64,000 nucleotides of DNA from Bacteroidota bacterium (GCA_018267315.1 JAFDYS010000024.1:51420-115419); one strand, 5' to 3'. Numbered from the stretch's first letter, positions 1 to 9,527 are shown. Program-made: numbers and translations. The notes: a model not told the origin generated them from the sequence alone.

Positions 1-2069
1 CCGAAGTAACGTCGCAGGGTGTCACAGGCACTAATGAACGATTGCGTTGCCAGGTCCCCCAATGTTTCAACCTGCGGAGTGGTTTTGTTGTCAATCCAGT
101 TTTTATTGATGTTAAAATGAACCGTGTTCATGGTAATGTCCGTCTCCGGATACATCAAACTATCGGCGCCGAGTTCATCAGCCCATATGGCATTCGTGAG
201 GTTCTTCCACCATAAATTAAAGACGGATTGTTCCATGCTGGATGCAGTGGCATCGCGGTCCCATTGCTTCAGTTTTGAAAAAATATTTTTCTGAAAATCA
301 TCCAGCCGTCTCAGGTCTGTTTTCCCGGCCATAGAATCGAGATCAAACTCGGCAATCATGTTTCTGTTATCGAATTGAAGCAACCGCATGCTGTCAGCAG
401 TGATGTTGCTCATGCCGGCAAGGCGCTCGTTGGTCCGGTGCGCGCGGGTTACCACTTCAAAGCGCCAGTTGAGGTAATAGGGATATGAGTCATCTGCAGG
501 TGTTTGGTTATTTGAACTGACAAAACCTCTTTCCGGATTAATCACATGCGGATCATGATCATGCGGGAGGTAACCCTGCCATTCATTTTCGGGTTTGCTT
601 CCGTCAAGCAGAAACTTTCCCTGGTTCTTCCACTTCAGCGGATATTTTCCGTTCACCCACATGGCAATGTTGTTCGCCGCATCTGCATAAACGAAATTTT
701 GTGCAGGACACTGGAAGTACTGCAAGGCATCCACATATTCATTGTAGTTGGAAGCTTTGTTGAGCAGCAGGAATGTTTTGAGTTCCATAGTGCCGTCATG
801 CGCCAGCCAGCGCATGGCATAGCCCATCGGAAAATCCTTTCGCATCATGCTCTTTCCCTTTTCAAATACCACCGGGCCATGATGCGTGTAAACGACGGTA
901 TCAATCACGTCTTTGCCGCCCCGCACTTTGATCACCTCAGCTTTCTTCGTGGTTTTCTTCCATTCATGATTGTAGAAATATTCTTTGCGCGAAGCATCCC
1001 GGTACTGCACACTGTACCAGTCGAGCACGTCAGCATCCACATTGGTTTCGCTCCAGGCAATATTTCTGTTAAAGCCGATGATGATCATCGGCACGCCGGG
1101 CAGCGAAGCGCCGCTTACGTCATAATCAGGACTTACCAGTTGCATCTGGTACCATAGTGAAGGAAGGTTTAAGCCGAGATGCGGATCGCCGCAGAGAATG
1201 GGCAAACCGCTCGCTGTTTTGCTTCCGCTCACCGCCCAATTATTACTTCCATTCAGCGGATTGGGTTCATGATCGAATTCCGGATTGCCGGCTTCAGCCA
1301 CTGCATCACCCGGTATGGCAGGTGCGGGTATCGGTTGAAAATCCCACGTCGTTCCTTTCGGAATGATGGGGTCATCAGCGTACGGGTGATTCGTAAACAG
1401 TGAATCAATCGCCGGCATGCCATAGGCCTTCAATACATTGGTAACTTTCCAATCGCTGCTCAAACCGGACAAATCATAACTCATGTATTTGAGCAACAAC
1501 GCGCATTTCAGATTTGACCATAGCCCGGGTTTGTAATCGAGCAATTTATATTCGACCGGCAAATCCCTCTCAGAAAGAGAGTTGATATAAGCATTTACAC
1601 CGGAAGTATAAGCGTCGGCAGCTTCCTTACTCTGTGGATCCGTTTCCATCACCGCTACTGTCTTCTCCGCTCCGAACACCATGCCAAACCGGCGTTGCTG
1701 CCGGTCATAGTCGAGGGCCTTTTCGCCAATGATCTCACTGATTCTGCCGGCGGCCGCCATGGTTTGAAAATCCATTTGCCACAGGCGGTATTTCGCATGA
1801 ATATATCCCTGGGCAAGAAAGAGGTCGTGATTGTTCTTAGCAAATATGTGCGGAACAAGGTTGTCATCCATGACCACTCGCACTTCATCGCGTAAACCGG
1901 GAATGACGAGCGATTCATCGGACATTTTTCCGTTTTCATTGTTTTGCCAGAAACCGGTGAAGGGTGAAAAGAATTTTCCGAGCGGCGGCACCTCGCCTAC
2001 TCGACCGTTAAGCATCCAGCACAGCAAAATGGTGATCAGCGTTGCCGGAATAAACATCATCCACTTCAT
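1..2069 (-). CDS. Penicillin acylase family hydrolase (3' end outside the window)
   Basis: N-terminal nucleophile hydrolase of the penicillin acylase (S45) family, which cleaves amide bonds such as those of beta-lactams, acyl-homoserine lactones or other N-acyl compounds. The ATG at 2069 opens a hydrophobic N-terminus (about residues 3-20) that suggests export. The hallmark is G-S-N-N-W-A: Ser275 follows a Gly and would become the N-terminal nucleophile of the beta chain after self-cleavage. A typical alpha-chain region with LAQGYIHAKYRLWQMD precedes it. About 689 residues are visible and family members have about 800, so roughly the last 100 lie beyond base 1. The substrate cannot be told from sequence. 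It is divergent from the DUF4251 gene. Family call is firm; the role is open. Confidence 0.92.
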   Translation of the reverse strand, partial: MKWMMFIPATLITILLCWMLNGRVGEVPPLGKFFSPFTGFWQNNENGKMSDESLVIPGLRDEVRVVMDDNLVPHIFAKNNHDLFLAQGYIHAKYRLWQMDFQTMAAAGRISEIIGEKALDYDRQQRRFGMVFGAEKTVAVMETDPQSKEAADAYTSGVNAYINSLSERDLPVEYKLLDYKPGLWSNLKCALLLKYMSYDLSGLSSDWKVTNVLKAYGMPAIDSLFTNHPYADDPIIPKGTTWDFQPIPAPAIPGDAVAEAGNPEFDHEPNPLNGSNNWAVSGSKTASGLPILCGDPHLGLNLPSLWYQMQLVSPDYDVSGASLPGVPMIIIGFNRNIAWSETNVDADVLDWYSVQYRDASRKEYFYNHEWKKTTKKAEVIKVRGGKDVIDTVVYTHHGPVVFEKGKSMMRKDFPMGYAMRWLAHDGTMELKTFLLLNKASNYNEYVDALQYFQCPAQNFVYADAANNIAMWVNGKYPLKWKNQGKFLLDGSKPENEWQGYLPHDHDPHVINPERGFVSSNNQTPADDSYPYYLNWRFEVVTRAHRTNERLAGMSNITADSMRLLQFDNRNMIAEFDLDSMAGKTDLRRLDDFQKNIFSKLKQWDRDATASSMEQSVFNLWWKNLTNAIWADELGADSLMYPETDITMNTVHFNINKNWIDNKTTPQVETLGDLATQSFISACDTLRRYF

Positions 2070-2099
2070 ACCGGCGAAGCTAAGAAGATTGGTGTATTC

Positions 2100-2107
2100 T
2101 AATTTTG
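2100..2107 (+). promoter_or_regulatory. Putative Bacteroidota -7 box (TAATTTTG)
   Basis: TAATTTTG matches the TAnnTTTG -7 consensus of the Bacteroidota primary sigma factor. It sits 32 bases before the ATG at 2140. I do not see a TTG box at the usual 19-21 base spacing, so this rests on one element. Confidence 0.4.
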
Positions 2108-2139
2108 CACGGTCAACGACTTATCAAACACATTTCATC

Positions 2140-2652
2140 ATGAAAACAAGTATCAGCTATCGCCATCTCATTCTGGCCGGTCTGGTTTGGTTGATGACCC
2201 TGCCCGGCCTGCATGCCCAAAACAAGAACAATCAAAAAGAAACTGCTCAGACAGCAGCCATGGAAAAAATGATTGCTGCAAAACACTTTGTCTTTCGCGC
2301 ACAATCCGCTTCACCCACCGGTGGGAAACTGATACAACTTTCCTATGGCTTCTTTCTGAAATTTTATGGCGATACAATAATCTCTTATTTGCCTTATTAC
2401 GGACAGGGACACGCACCGGTGTTATCAGGTGAAAACAAGGGAATTGATTTCACATCACTTTCCAATGATTACAAAACTGAGAACCGCAAAAAAGGAGGAT
2501 GGGACATCACCCTTGTACCGAAGGACTATGATGATGTAGAAAAAATTTTCCTCACGGTTTTTGAAAACGGAAAAACTTCCGTTCAGGTACTCAGCAGGAG
2601 CCGCTCTCCCATTTCGTATGATGGGTTCATTGAAGCGCCCGGTAATAAGTAG
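2140..2652 (+). CDS. DUF4251 domain-containing exported protein
   Basis: A 170-residue protein with a clear Sec signal peptide (hydrophobic residues 9-24, probable cleavage after LHAQ at about 27) and a DUF4251 domain covering the rest. Family features visible here are the opening A-x-x-F-V-F-x-A-x-S near residue 45, the central L-P-Y-Y-G-x-G and the F-x-V or I beta strands toward the end. The function of DUF4251 is unknown; members are small periplasmic or lipid-anchored proteins common in Bacteroidota. The ATG at 2140 was chosen over an upstream in-frame start because only it puts the signal peptide at the N-terminus. Confidence 0.85.
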   Translation: MKTSISYRHLILAGLVWLMTLPGLHAQNKNNQKETAQTAAMEKMIAAKHFVFRAQSASPTGGKLIQLSYGFFLKFYGDTIISYLPYYGQGHAPVLSGENKGIDFTSLSNDYKTENRKKGGWDITLVPKDYDDVEKIFLTVFENGKTSVQVLSRSRSPISYDGFIEAPGNK

Positions 2653-2738
2653 CACACCATCATGGACACAGGCAGTTGACCGGGTACATTCCGGAATTTC
2701 TTCATGTCACTTATTTTTACTGAAACTATCCTGTGACC

Positions 2739-4718
2739 ATGAAGAAGCTTTACCTCTACCTGTCAGCAACATGCATGTTTTGCTTTTTCACCCCGTCAGT
2801 TTTTGCAACAGTGTATGATGTCAACTCGCTGGATGTTTCCAATACGGGCAGTGGAACGAGCGGCACACTCCGGTACTGTATCAGCCAGGCAAATCAATCG
2901 GCAGGTCCGCATGTCATCAACTTCAGTGTTGCGGGCACCATCAGCATTACAAACAACTCGGCTCTTCCATCATTAAATCAATCCATCACCATAGATGCAA
3001 GCACAGCGCCGGGGTATGCTGGTACACCGGTCGTAATCCTTGACGGCAGCAATTCCAACAGCGGAAACGGTATTAACATCGCGGCTGCCAATTGCGCCAT
3101 CTACGGCTTGCAGATTTCCGGCTTTGCATACAACGGCATATCCGTTTCCGGAAATAACCAGGATTACTTTCGTATTGGCGCAGCGGGAAAAGGAAACGTG
3201 ATCATCAGCAATGGATACCGGGGCATCCAGATTGATGCCGCCGACAATGGAATGATTGCTTACAATCACATCGGGGTGGAAGCATCCGGTGATGTTTGCG
3301 CCGGGAATGGTTATGACGGAATTGATTTTTCGAATACCGCCAACAATGATTCCATTTACTTCAACCATATTTCATGCAATGAATACAACGGCATTCAGGT
3401 TGGAGGATGCGACGGCATTGTGATCAAAGGAAATGTGATTGGGCCGCTTTCCAATTCCTGCGCAGGAAATCTTTACCGCGGCATTGACCTGGAAGATGGC
3501 GCCGATAACTGTATCGTGGGAGGCAGCAGTCCAGCAGAATTCAATAAGATCGCCGGCAATTTGTACTGGGGTATTGAAGTTAAGAACAATTCCATCAACA
3601 ACCTGCTGAGCGGAAACAGTTATCTCTGCAACGATTACGGCGCCATCGAGATCAATGCCGGCGGAAATAACAACATGCAAACTCCCGTAATCGCGAGTGC
3701 ATCCGGCAGCGTGATTTCGGGCACTTCGTCGGCCAATGCCGTAATTGAAATCTTCAAAAGCCAGAACACACTAAATAATCAATGCACCAGCACACCGGGG
3801 AACCAGGGCGCCGATTTTATTGGCACCACTACGGCAGATGCCACCGGCAACTGGAGTATCTCCGGATCATTTGGCGGTTATGTAATCGCCACTTCCCGCG
3901 ATGCAAACGGTAACACTTCCGAGTTTTCAACCGAAGTTAACACGGGTGTCATTGACTCGCTGATGAACAAATGCGAAGGCACCATTCAAAGTCTGATTGC
4001 CGGATTCACGCCATCGTCACTGGAAATCTGCCAGAAGAATTGTCTTGATTTCACGGATCAATCAACGAACGCCGTTTCGTGGCAATGGTATTTTGAAGGA
4101 GGAACTCCGGCTGAGTCCACCGCGCAAAACCCCGCATCCATTTGCTACAACAACCCCGGCGTTTACGAGGTGCTGCAGGTAGCGTATGGCGCCGGCGGCG
4201 ATTCTGCCATTTCCACTATTACTATTACAGTGAATGCCACTCCTCCTATTCCGACGGTTACGCTGCAAAACGATACACTCTTCTCCACCAGTGCTTTCAG
4301 CTACCAATGGTTCTTCAATGGGGATTCCATTCCCGGCGCCAACGACTCATATTACGCAGTGACAGAAAACGGATTTTACTATGTGACCGTGCAAGATTCC
4401 AATGGCTGTGTATCGGGTTCACTGGCCACTCAGGTAATCATTGAAGGCATCAGCACCCCAATCACTGCTCCTTCAATCTATGCCGAAACACTCAATGGCA
4501 ATAGCACGGTAAACATCACGTTCGCCTCCTCGCCTGAAGAACCGTACGCACTGCGAATTTTTGATTTGAGCGGCAGGATGCTTTACATTGAACGTTTCCG
4601 GTGTGGCGGCGGAATCATCACAAAACATATAACGCTTTCATCATGCCCCCGCGGGATTTACTTCGTGGAATTGGCAAGCAGTAACCGCCTGTCCGTTTCA
4701 AAAATCATCCTGCAGTAG
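2739..4718 (+). CDS. T9SS cargo with right-handed parallel beta-helix and PKD-like domains
   Basis: A secreted protein of 659 residues. After a signal peptide (1-23) comes a region with the L-R-Y-C-I-x-Q-A-N opening of CSLREA-like and Pbh1 beta-helices, then repeated N-x-I-x-x-N turns up to about residue 310. A PKD-like domain follows at about 420-498, marked by W-x-W-Y-F and G-x-Y. An Ig-like module with Y-Q-W-F-F-N-G is at about 505-560. A type A T9SS sorting domain at about 577-659 has L-R-I-F-D-L-S-G-R and G-I-Y-F-V-E. It is probably exported across the outer membrane and attached to the surface. Beta-helices often bind or cleave polysaccharide, but I see no catalytic signature. The ATG at 2739 is preferred over a GTG six bases upstream. 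Confidence 0.85.
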   Translation: MKKLYLYLSATCMFCFFTPSVFATVYDVNSLDVSNTGSGTSGTLRYCISQANQSAGPHVINFSVAGTISITNNSALPSLNQSITIDASTAPGYAGTPVVILDGSNSNSGNGINIAAANCAIYGLQISGFAYNGISVSGNNQDYFRIGAAGKGNVIISNGYRGIQIDAADNGMIAYNHIGVEASGDVCAGNGYDGIDFSNTANNDSIYFNHISCNEYNGIQVGGCDGIVIKGNVIGPLSNSCAGNLYRGIDLEDGADNCIVGGSSPAEFNKIAGNLYWGIEVKNNSINNLLSGNSYLCNDYGAIEINAGGNNNMQTPVIASASGSVISGTSSANAVIEIFKSQNTLNNQCTSTPGNQGADFIGTTTADATGNWSISGSFGGYVIATSRDANGNTSEFSTEVNTGVIDSLMNKCEGTIQSLIAGFTPSSLEICQKNCLDFTDQSTNAVSWQWYFEGGTPAESTAQNPASICYNNPGVYEVLQVAYGAGGDSAISTITITVNATPPIPTVTLQNDTLFSTSAFSYQWFFNGDSIPGANDSYYAVTENGFYYVTVQDSNGCVSGSLATQVIIEGISTPITAPSIYAETLNGNSTVNITFASSPEEPYALRIFDLSGRMLYIERFRCGGGIITKHITLSSCPRGIYFVELASSNRLSVSKIILQ

Positions 4719-4762
4719 CAGCTTCATCACTGATTTTCCGGCTACAGCGATACTATTTACTT

Positions 4763-4789
4763 ATTCAGTGAAAAGTAATTGCACTGAAT
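4763..4789. repeat. Inverted repeat upstream of a small ORF
   Basis: ATTCAGTG (4763-4770) and CACTGAAT (4782-4789) form an 8-bp stem with an 11-base loop. There is no T-tract after it, so a simple terminator for the preceding cargo gene is unlikely. It may be an operator or a leader hairpin for the small gene at 4857. Confidence 0.35.
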
Positions 4790-4856
4790 GAATAAGAGAA
4801 AGAGATTTGGTTCTGAAATCAAAAATCAATTTCTCAAAACCAAATTTTTCTCTGCC

Positions 4857-5003
4857 ATGGAAACCGAAATTTATCAGGCAACTGAAAACACGAATTCAGC
4901 CGCAAACACGGAAAAAGAGTTCAACACTTTTGAATCCAACGACGATTTTTTTACCGATCGTGATTTCGGAGATGAAGATGCACACGACTTGTTTGAAGTG
5001 TAA
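4857..5003 (+). CDS. Small acidic protein of unknown function
   Basis: A possible 48-residue protein, very rich in Asp, Glu, Asn and Thr, with no signal peptide or membrane segment. An in-frame ATG at 4788 would add 23 basic residues, but it lies in the arm of the inverted repeat 4763-4789, so the ATG at 4857 is preferred. I do not recognise the sequence. Its acidic C-terminus (DFGDEDAHDLFEV) is reminiscent of small Bacteroidota modification-substrate or leader peptides, but it has no GG or Cys core to support that. It could also be chance coding. Confidence 0.35.
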   Translation: METEIYQATENTNSAANTEKEFNTFESNDDFFTDRDFGDEDAHDLFEV

Positions 5004-5073
5004 TGCGCCTCAACCATTGAGGAATCCCGTTCAATCTTCCACAAGAGTGTGTTGAGGAAGCACCCGGCACAGA

Positions 5074-5105
5074 TTGGCATTTGTTAACTTGGCCGCCTAT
5101 CTTGC
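5074..5105 (+). promoter_or_regulatory. Putative promoter of the aminotransferase gene
   Basis: TTG at 5074-5076, a 21-base spacer and TATCTTGC at 5098-5105 resemble the TTG-N19-21-TAnnTTTG promoter with one mismatch in the -7 box. Transcription would begin almost at the ATG at 5110, implying a very short leader. Confidence 0.4.
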
Positions 5106-5109
5106 GCGA

Positions 5110-6303
5110 ATGGAAATTCTCTCACAGCGGATTCAGAACCTGGCCGAGTCCGAAACGTTGCAGATGGCGAAACTCAGCCGTGAGTTAAGAGCCAAAGGGT
5201 ATGACATTATTGATATGAGTTTGGGTGAACCGGATTTTGAAACACCCAAACACATTCGCGAGGCCGCCAAGAAGGCCATTGATGATGGTTTTACCAAGTA
5301 CCCTCCTGTTTCCGGTTATGCTGATCTGCGGCAGGCCATATCAGAAAAATTCAACCGCGAAAACGGATTTGATTTCACGCCCGACCAGATTGTGGTATCA
5401 ACAGGCGCCAAGCAATCTATCGCCAATGTGATGCTCGTGTTGGTGGATCCGGGTGACGAAGTGATCCTGCCTTCGCCATACTGGGTGAGCTACCGAGAGA
5501 TTATCAAGCTGGCACAGGGGAAGCAGGTTACCATTCCTTCATCAGTCGAAAACAATTTCAAGATTACACCAGAGCAACTGGAGCAGGCCATCACGCCGCA
5601 CACGCGCGTGTTTTGTTATTCTTCTCCCTGCAATCCTACCGGCACGGTTTACACCCGGGATGAATTGAAGGCATTCGCAGAGGTTTTTGCCCGGCACCCG
5701 CATGTGTTCATCATTTCAGATGAGATCTATGAACATATTTCATTCAGAGGGAAACACGAAAGCTTAGCTCAGTTTCCCGAACTCCGGGATCGGGTGATTG
5801 TGGTCAACGGTGTTTCAAAGGCATATGCCATGACGGGATGGCGGCTCGGTTACATCGGCGCCCCGCAGTGGATTGCTAAAGCGTGTGACAAAATGCAGGG
5901 GCAAATCACTTCCGGCGCCAATTCCATCGCACAGCGCGCGGCGCTGGCCGCCCTCACTTCTGACCAATCTGAAACGGATAAAATGCGTGATGCCTTTCAC
6001 CGCCGCCGTGATTTGATTTTAGGATTGATCAATGAAATTCCCGGGTTGAAACCCAACAAGCCCGAAGGCGCTTTCTATCTGTTTCCTGATGTGAGTTACT
6101 ACTTTGATAAGTCACACGACGATCACATCATTCTCAATGCCGATGATCTTTGCCGCTACCTTGTGTATAATGCAAGCATCACCACCGTAACCGGTCAGGC
6201 CTTCGGCGCAGAGAATTGCATTCGTATTTCATATGCGACCTCGGAGGAGAAAATCAAAGAAGCCATGCGCAGGATGAAGGAAGCACTGGCTAAGCTGAAG
6301 TAA
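5110..6303 (+). CDS. PLP-dependent aminotransferase, class I/II (aspartate aminotransferase type)
   Basis: A 397-residue fold-type I aminotransferase that moves amino groups between amino acids and 2-oxo acids in the cytosol. The PLP lysine is Lys237 in V-S-K-A-Y-A-M-T-G-W-R, the signature of subgroup I-gamma aspartate aminotransferases. Other family features are S-L-G-E-P-D-F-x-T-P near the N-terminus, S-S-P-C-N-P-T-G-T-V, S-D-E-I-Y-E and a late R-I-S-Y-A-T that supplies the carboxylate-binding Arg. Length is normal. The start at 5110 gives the usual N-terminus. Aspartate is the likely donor, but broad specificity is common and prephenate or aromatic substrates cannot be excluded. Confidence 0.9.
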   Translation: MEILSQRIQNLAESETLQMAKLSRELRAKGYDIIDMSLGEPDFETPKHIREAAKKAIDDGFTKYPPVSGYADLRQAISEKFNRENGFDFTPDQIVVSTGAKQSIANVMLVLVDPGDEVILPSPYWVSYREIIKLAQGKQVTIPSSVENNFKITPEQLEQAITPHTRVFCYSSPCNPTGTVYTRDELKAFAEVFARHPHVFIISDEIYEHISFRGKHESLAQFPELRDRVIVVNGVSKAYAMTGWRLGYIGAPQWIAKACDKMQGQITSGANSIAQRAALAALTSDQSETDKMRDAFHRRRDLILGLINEIPGLKPNKPEGAFYLFPDVSYYFDKSHDDHIILNADDLCRYLVYNASITTVTGQAFGAENCIRISYATSEEKIKEAMRRMKEALAKLK

Positions 6304-6409
6304 TTAAGGATGGAAACCGCAAGCAGCTGTAAGCAACACCAGCAACAAGCAAAACCCGAAAAGGCGCCACCCGATACGAGTTCAAATCATAAAACAATCG
6401 CCACCTCTC

Positions 6410-7387
6410 TTGCCCGTGTCACTCTCTGCCACTCTCGATAAATTCAAAGGAAAAAAAATTCTCGTCATCGGCGATGTGATGCTCGATGCGTACTTGTGGG
6501 GAAGCGTTGACCGCATTTCTCCCGAAGCGCCTGTTCCGATTGTTGCCATAGAGAAAAAAGAAGAACGCCTCGGCGGGGCCGCCAATGTGGCGCTGAATCT
6601 GAAAGAACTTGGGGCGGTTCCTTTGCTGTGCTCTGTGATCGGAACGGATGATGCTGCGAAGATGTTCACCGGTGCATTAAAGCGAAACCAGATAACCGAT
6701 GCCGGCATCATCCTTTCGGCGAAACGCATTACCACTGTTAAAACACGGGTGCTAAGCAAGAGCCACCAGCTCATCCGCTATGATTCTGAAACTACAACTG
6801 ATTTGAATGCCGACGAGGAGAAAAAACTTGTTTCCGCCATTGCTAAACTGATGGACCGGGAAAAGCCCGCTGCCGTCATTTTCGAAGACTACAACAAAGG
6901 GGTTCTCACCGGGCGCGTGATTGATGAGGTGATCAGGATGGCAGGCGAAAGAAAAATCTTTACGGCTGTTGATCCCAAGAAGAAAAATTTTTTCGCTTAC
7001 AAAAATGTATCGCTGTTCAAACCCAACCTCCGGGAGATTCGCGAAGCCCTGCACATGGAACCCGTAGAACTCAACCTGGCTACACTCAAAAATGTGCATC
7101 ACGAACTTCACCAGCGGCTGAAGAATCATATTACACTCATCACGCTTTCCGAGCATGGCATTTATTACAGCGATGGAAAGAATTCAGGAATCATTGCCGC
7201 ACACAAGCGTGATATCGCCGATGTTTCCGGCGCAGGCGACACTGTAATTGCCGTGGCTACGCTCGCAATCATATCAGGTCTCTCGCTTAAAGCGGCAGCC
7301 GATATCGCCAACCTGGCCGGCGGGCTTGTTTGCGAATATGCTGGTGTGGTTCCCGTTACCCGGCAAATGCTGCTGCAGTCTGCCTGA
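6410..7387 (+). CDS. rfaE1: PfkB-family sugar kinase, RfaE1/HldE kinase-domain type
   Basis: A ribokinase-fold kinase of about 325 residues resembling the kinase half of HldE, which makes heptose 1,7-bisphosphate for lipopolysaccharide core synthesis. Visible motifs are I-G-D-V-M-L-D-x-Y near the N-terminus, the family-typical R-I-S-P-E-A-P-V-P, G-G-A-A-N-V-A for sugar binding, V-D-P-K-K, K-P-N-x-x-E and the catalytic anion hole G-A-G-D-T with base Asp277. No nucleotidyltransferase domain follows, so the partner activity would be encoded elsewhere. There is no ATG near the start: TTG at 6410 or GTG at 6416 are the candidates. Confidence 0.85.
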   Translation: MPVSLSATLDKFKGKKILVIGDVMLDAYLWGSVDRISPEAPVPIVAIEKKEERLGGAANVALNLKELGAVPLLCSVIGTDDAAKMFTGALKRNQITDAGIILSAKRITTVKTRVLSKSHQLIRYDSETTTDLNADEEKKLVSAIAKLMDREKPAAVIFEDYNKGVLTGRVIDEVIRMAGERKIFTAVDPKKKNFFAYKNVSLFKPNLREIREALHMEPVELNLATLKNVHHELHQRLKNHITLITLSEHGIYYSDGKNSGIIAAHKRDIADVSGAGDTVIAVATLAIISGLSLKAAADIANLAGGLVCEYAGVVPVTRQMLLQSA

Positions 7388-7446
7388 TTGTTACCACGGC
7401 AATCTTAGTTCGCCTATTCGTTTACCTTTATCACAAACACACCCCC

Positions 7447-8904
7447 ATGAATCGATCTGTCATTGCCCTTTGCTTCTGGTGCATCTCTTCCGTGTCATCA
7501 GCACAGGGCCCGATCACCTGGCTGAATCCGCAGACAGTGAACACCACGATCGGAACTGATTGGCCTCGCGTTGCTATTTCGCATTCAAGAGTGATTGTGG
7601 CATGGGGCGAATTCACCAGCGGCACCCTCCTTTGCAGGAGTTTCTCTAACGGGAGTTTCGGCACAGAAAAAATACTCACTCCGCCCGGCTATGCAGCGGC
7701 AGTTTTCGGATTGACCGGTCCTGATTTGAAAGCTTCCGGTGATTCGGTTTTTATCGTGTATGCCGGCTACGATGGATTTCATGCTTACCTCCAGCATTCA
7801 TACGATGGTGGCAATACATTCAGCGACACCATTCGCATTGACAATATCGCCGGTTACTATCCCCAGTATCCGAGTCTCGACATCATGCCGGGAGGAAATC
7901 CCATCATCAGCTATGCAAAACTTGATTTCGGTTTTTCTGATCCGCAATATGTAGTGACGAAATCATTGGACGGCGGAAATACATTCTCCAATCCGGTTGA
8001 TGCCACGCTTGCCGTGGGCGCCAATCCCTGCGACTGCTGCCCGGGCACTATGGTTTATCGCAACAATGTGGCCTGCGTGATCTACCGTAATTCGATCAAC
8101 AATCAACGAGACATGCGGGTGGCAATCTCATTCGACAATGCACAAACCTTTAGTGAAGTGGGAAACATTGACAACAACGGATGGTTTTTCGACAGTTGCC
8201 CGTCCATAGGTGGCGACGGAGATTTACAGGGCGATACTCTCATCAGTGTTTTCATGAACGGATTGAATGGACAGAAGTGTTACGTATCCACGCTGAATGT
8301 GAATACACTTCAGCAGGGTTTTCAGAAGCAGCTGTTTAACCTGCCCGATGCTGGTTTGCAAACTCATCCGCGCATGGCAGCCAAGGGTGATACCATGGCC
8401 GTTGTTTGGGAACAGAATATTGGCAGCGACCGTAATATCATGTTCACCTACTCGCTCACGGGTGCCGCCGGCCTGGGGCAAACAGTAGACACTCTCAGCA
8501 ACATTCTCACTGACGGTTTTCATACTAACCCTGATATCGCCTACAGCGACGGTAAATTCTATGTCGTCTATGCCGACCCGATCCTTAATAAGATTTATCT
8601 GATGCAGGGGATTCTTTATGGCACTACAGGAATTGATAACACTTCTGCCGGTCTTCCATCAATTCAACTCTCAGGGGATTTTGAGGGCAATCAAATACGG
8701 ATTGTGAATGGCGAATCCATTCATGAGGCGGGTGTAATAACGATATTCAGTGCTACCGGGATGCCCTGCGAATCCCATGTGTTTCCTGCCTTCAATAAAT
8801 CACAGCCGATCCATTTGGATCACCCGCTCAGCAACGGGCTTTACTTCATTAGTCTTCAAACCGATTCCGGAGTTTACACCGGGAAGTTCATCGTGTCGCA
8901 TTGA
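7447..8904 (+). CDS. T9SS cargo with sialidase-like Asp-box repeats
   Basis: A secreted protein of 485 residues. A signal peptide (1-19, ending S-S-A-Q) precedes a beta-propeller-like region carrying three Asp-box motifs of the form S-x-D-x-x-x-T-F, at about residues 118, 172 and 228. The C-terminal 80 residues look like a T9SS sorting domain: strands with V-I-T-I-F-S-A-T-G and a G-L-Y-F-I-S end. Asp-boxes occur in sialidases and in many non-catalytic propellers. I do not find the sialidase Arg triad, so an enzymatic role is unsupported. The ATG at 7447 places the signal peptide first. Confidence 0.8.
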   Translation: MNRSVIALCFWCISSVSSAQGPITWLNPQTVNTTIGTDWPRVAISHSRVIVAWGEFTSGTLLCRSFSNGSFGTEKILTPPGYAAAVFGLTGPDLKASGDSVFIVYAGYDGFHAYLQHSYDGGNTFSDTIRIDNIAGYYPQYPSLDIMPGGNPIISYAKLDFGFSDPQYVVTKSLDGGNTFSNPVDATLAVGANPCDCCPGTMVYRNNVACVIYRNSINNQRDMRVAISFDNAQTFSEVGNIDNNGWFFDSCPSIGGDGDLQGDTLISVFMNGLNGQKCYVSTLNVNTLQQGFQKQLFNLPDAGLQTHPRMAAKGDTMAVVWEQNIGSDRNIMFTYSLTGAAGLGQTVDTLSNILTDGFHTNPDIAYSDGKFYVVYADPILNKIYLMQGILYGTTGIDNTSAGLPSIQLSGDFEGNQIRIVNGESIHEAGVITIFSATGMPCESHVFPAFNKSQPIHLDHPLSNGLYFISLQTDSGVYTGKFIVSH

Positions 8905-8942
8905 AACGTGCTACATCGTTTCTAGCATTCTATTCAAATTGC

Positions 8943-8950
8943 TACATTTG
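8943..8950 (+). promoter_or_regulatory. Putative -7 box (TACATTTG)
   Basis: TACATTTG fits TAnnTTTG and lies 39 bases before the ATG at 8990. No good TTG partner is seen, so support is partial. Confidence 0.35.
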
Positions 8951-8989
8951 ATTATCGGATTTTTCCCGCATAATCTTAATCTTCCTCCT

Positions 8990-9511
8990 ATGAAAAAGGT
9001 AATTTGTTTCCTCCTCATTTTCCATTTTGGAAAACTTTGTCTCGCTCAGGATTCACTTGACAAAACCTGGCACGCAGAAGCGGGACCCATGATTACGGTT
9101 CCCATCCGTTACCTTCATTACTACAGTGTACTGGGTCTCGGTGCCGATGTGGCAGCCAACCGGCAATTCGTGAAAGGATTATTTGCCGGAGCCCGTATGA
9201 ACTATGCTTTCTTTTTCGGTAATGGAAGCGTGGAAGGAGAATCCGTGAATCCGGGTTTGTTCAATGCCATGGTTGACGGATTCTACCTTTTTGATTTTAA
9301 ATTGCTCCTTGGCTTCAGCGGCGGGCTGGGATTGGCTTTTGGCGGCGGTACTGATGCAAATTTCTCCCGTGTATTCTACGCCGGTTACCTGTTCAACACC
9401 GGCCGACATGATATGATCATCACTGCTTTCTTTGATCAAACCAACTACCAAAAGAATCTCGGCCTGCGCGGCAGTTTCCGGTTACCCATTACCACTCCGC
9501 ACCAGAATTAA
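8990..9511 (+). CDS. Small exported protein, probable beta-barrel, unknown function
   Basis: A 173-residue protein with a signal peptide (1-18, ending C-L-A-Q). The mature part is Gly- and aromatic-rich with alternating hydrophobic strands, such as F-D-F-K-L-L-L-G-F-S-G-G-L-G-L-A-F-G-G-G. That pattern is expected of small outer-membrane beta-barrels (OmpW or OmpA-barrel size). The last residues do not end in the classical aromatic. I recognise no specific family. It follows a T9SS cargo gene and meets the peroxiredoxin gene tail to tail 16 bases later. Confidence 0.65.
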   Translation: MKKVICFLLIFHFGKLCLAQDSLDKTWHAEAGPMITVPIRYLHYYSVLGLGADVAANRQFVKGLFAGARMNYAFFFGNGSVEGESVNPGLFNAMVDGFYLFDFKLLLGFSGGLGLAFGGGTDANFSRVFYAGYLFNTGRHDMIITAFFDQTNYQKNLGLRGSFRLPITTPHQN

Positions 9512-9527
9512 TGACTTTTCCTTCTCA

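Noticed and set aside
546..1157. Plus-strand ORF opposite the acylase gene
   Set aside because: It is the antisense shadow of the penicillin acylase coding region, which has intact family motifs.
7447..8904. True sialidase activity for the Asp-box protein
   Set aside because: Asp-boxes alone are structural; the Arg triad and Tyr-Glu pair are not identified.
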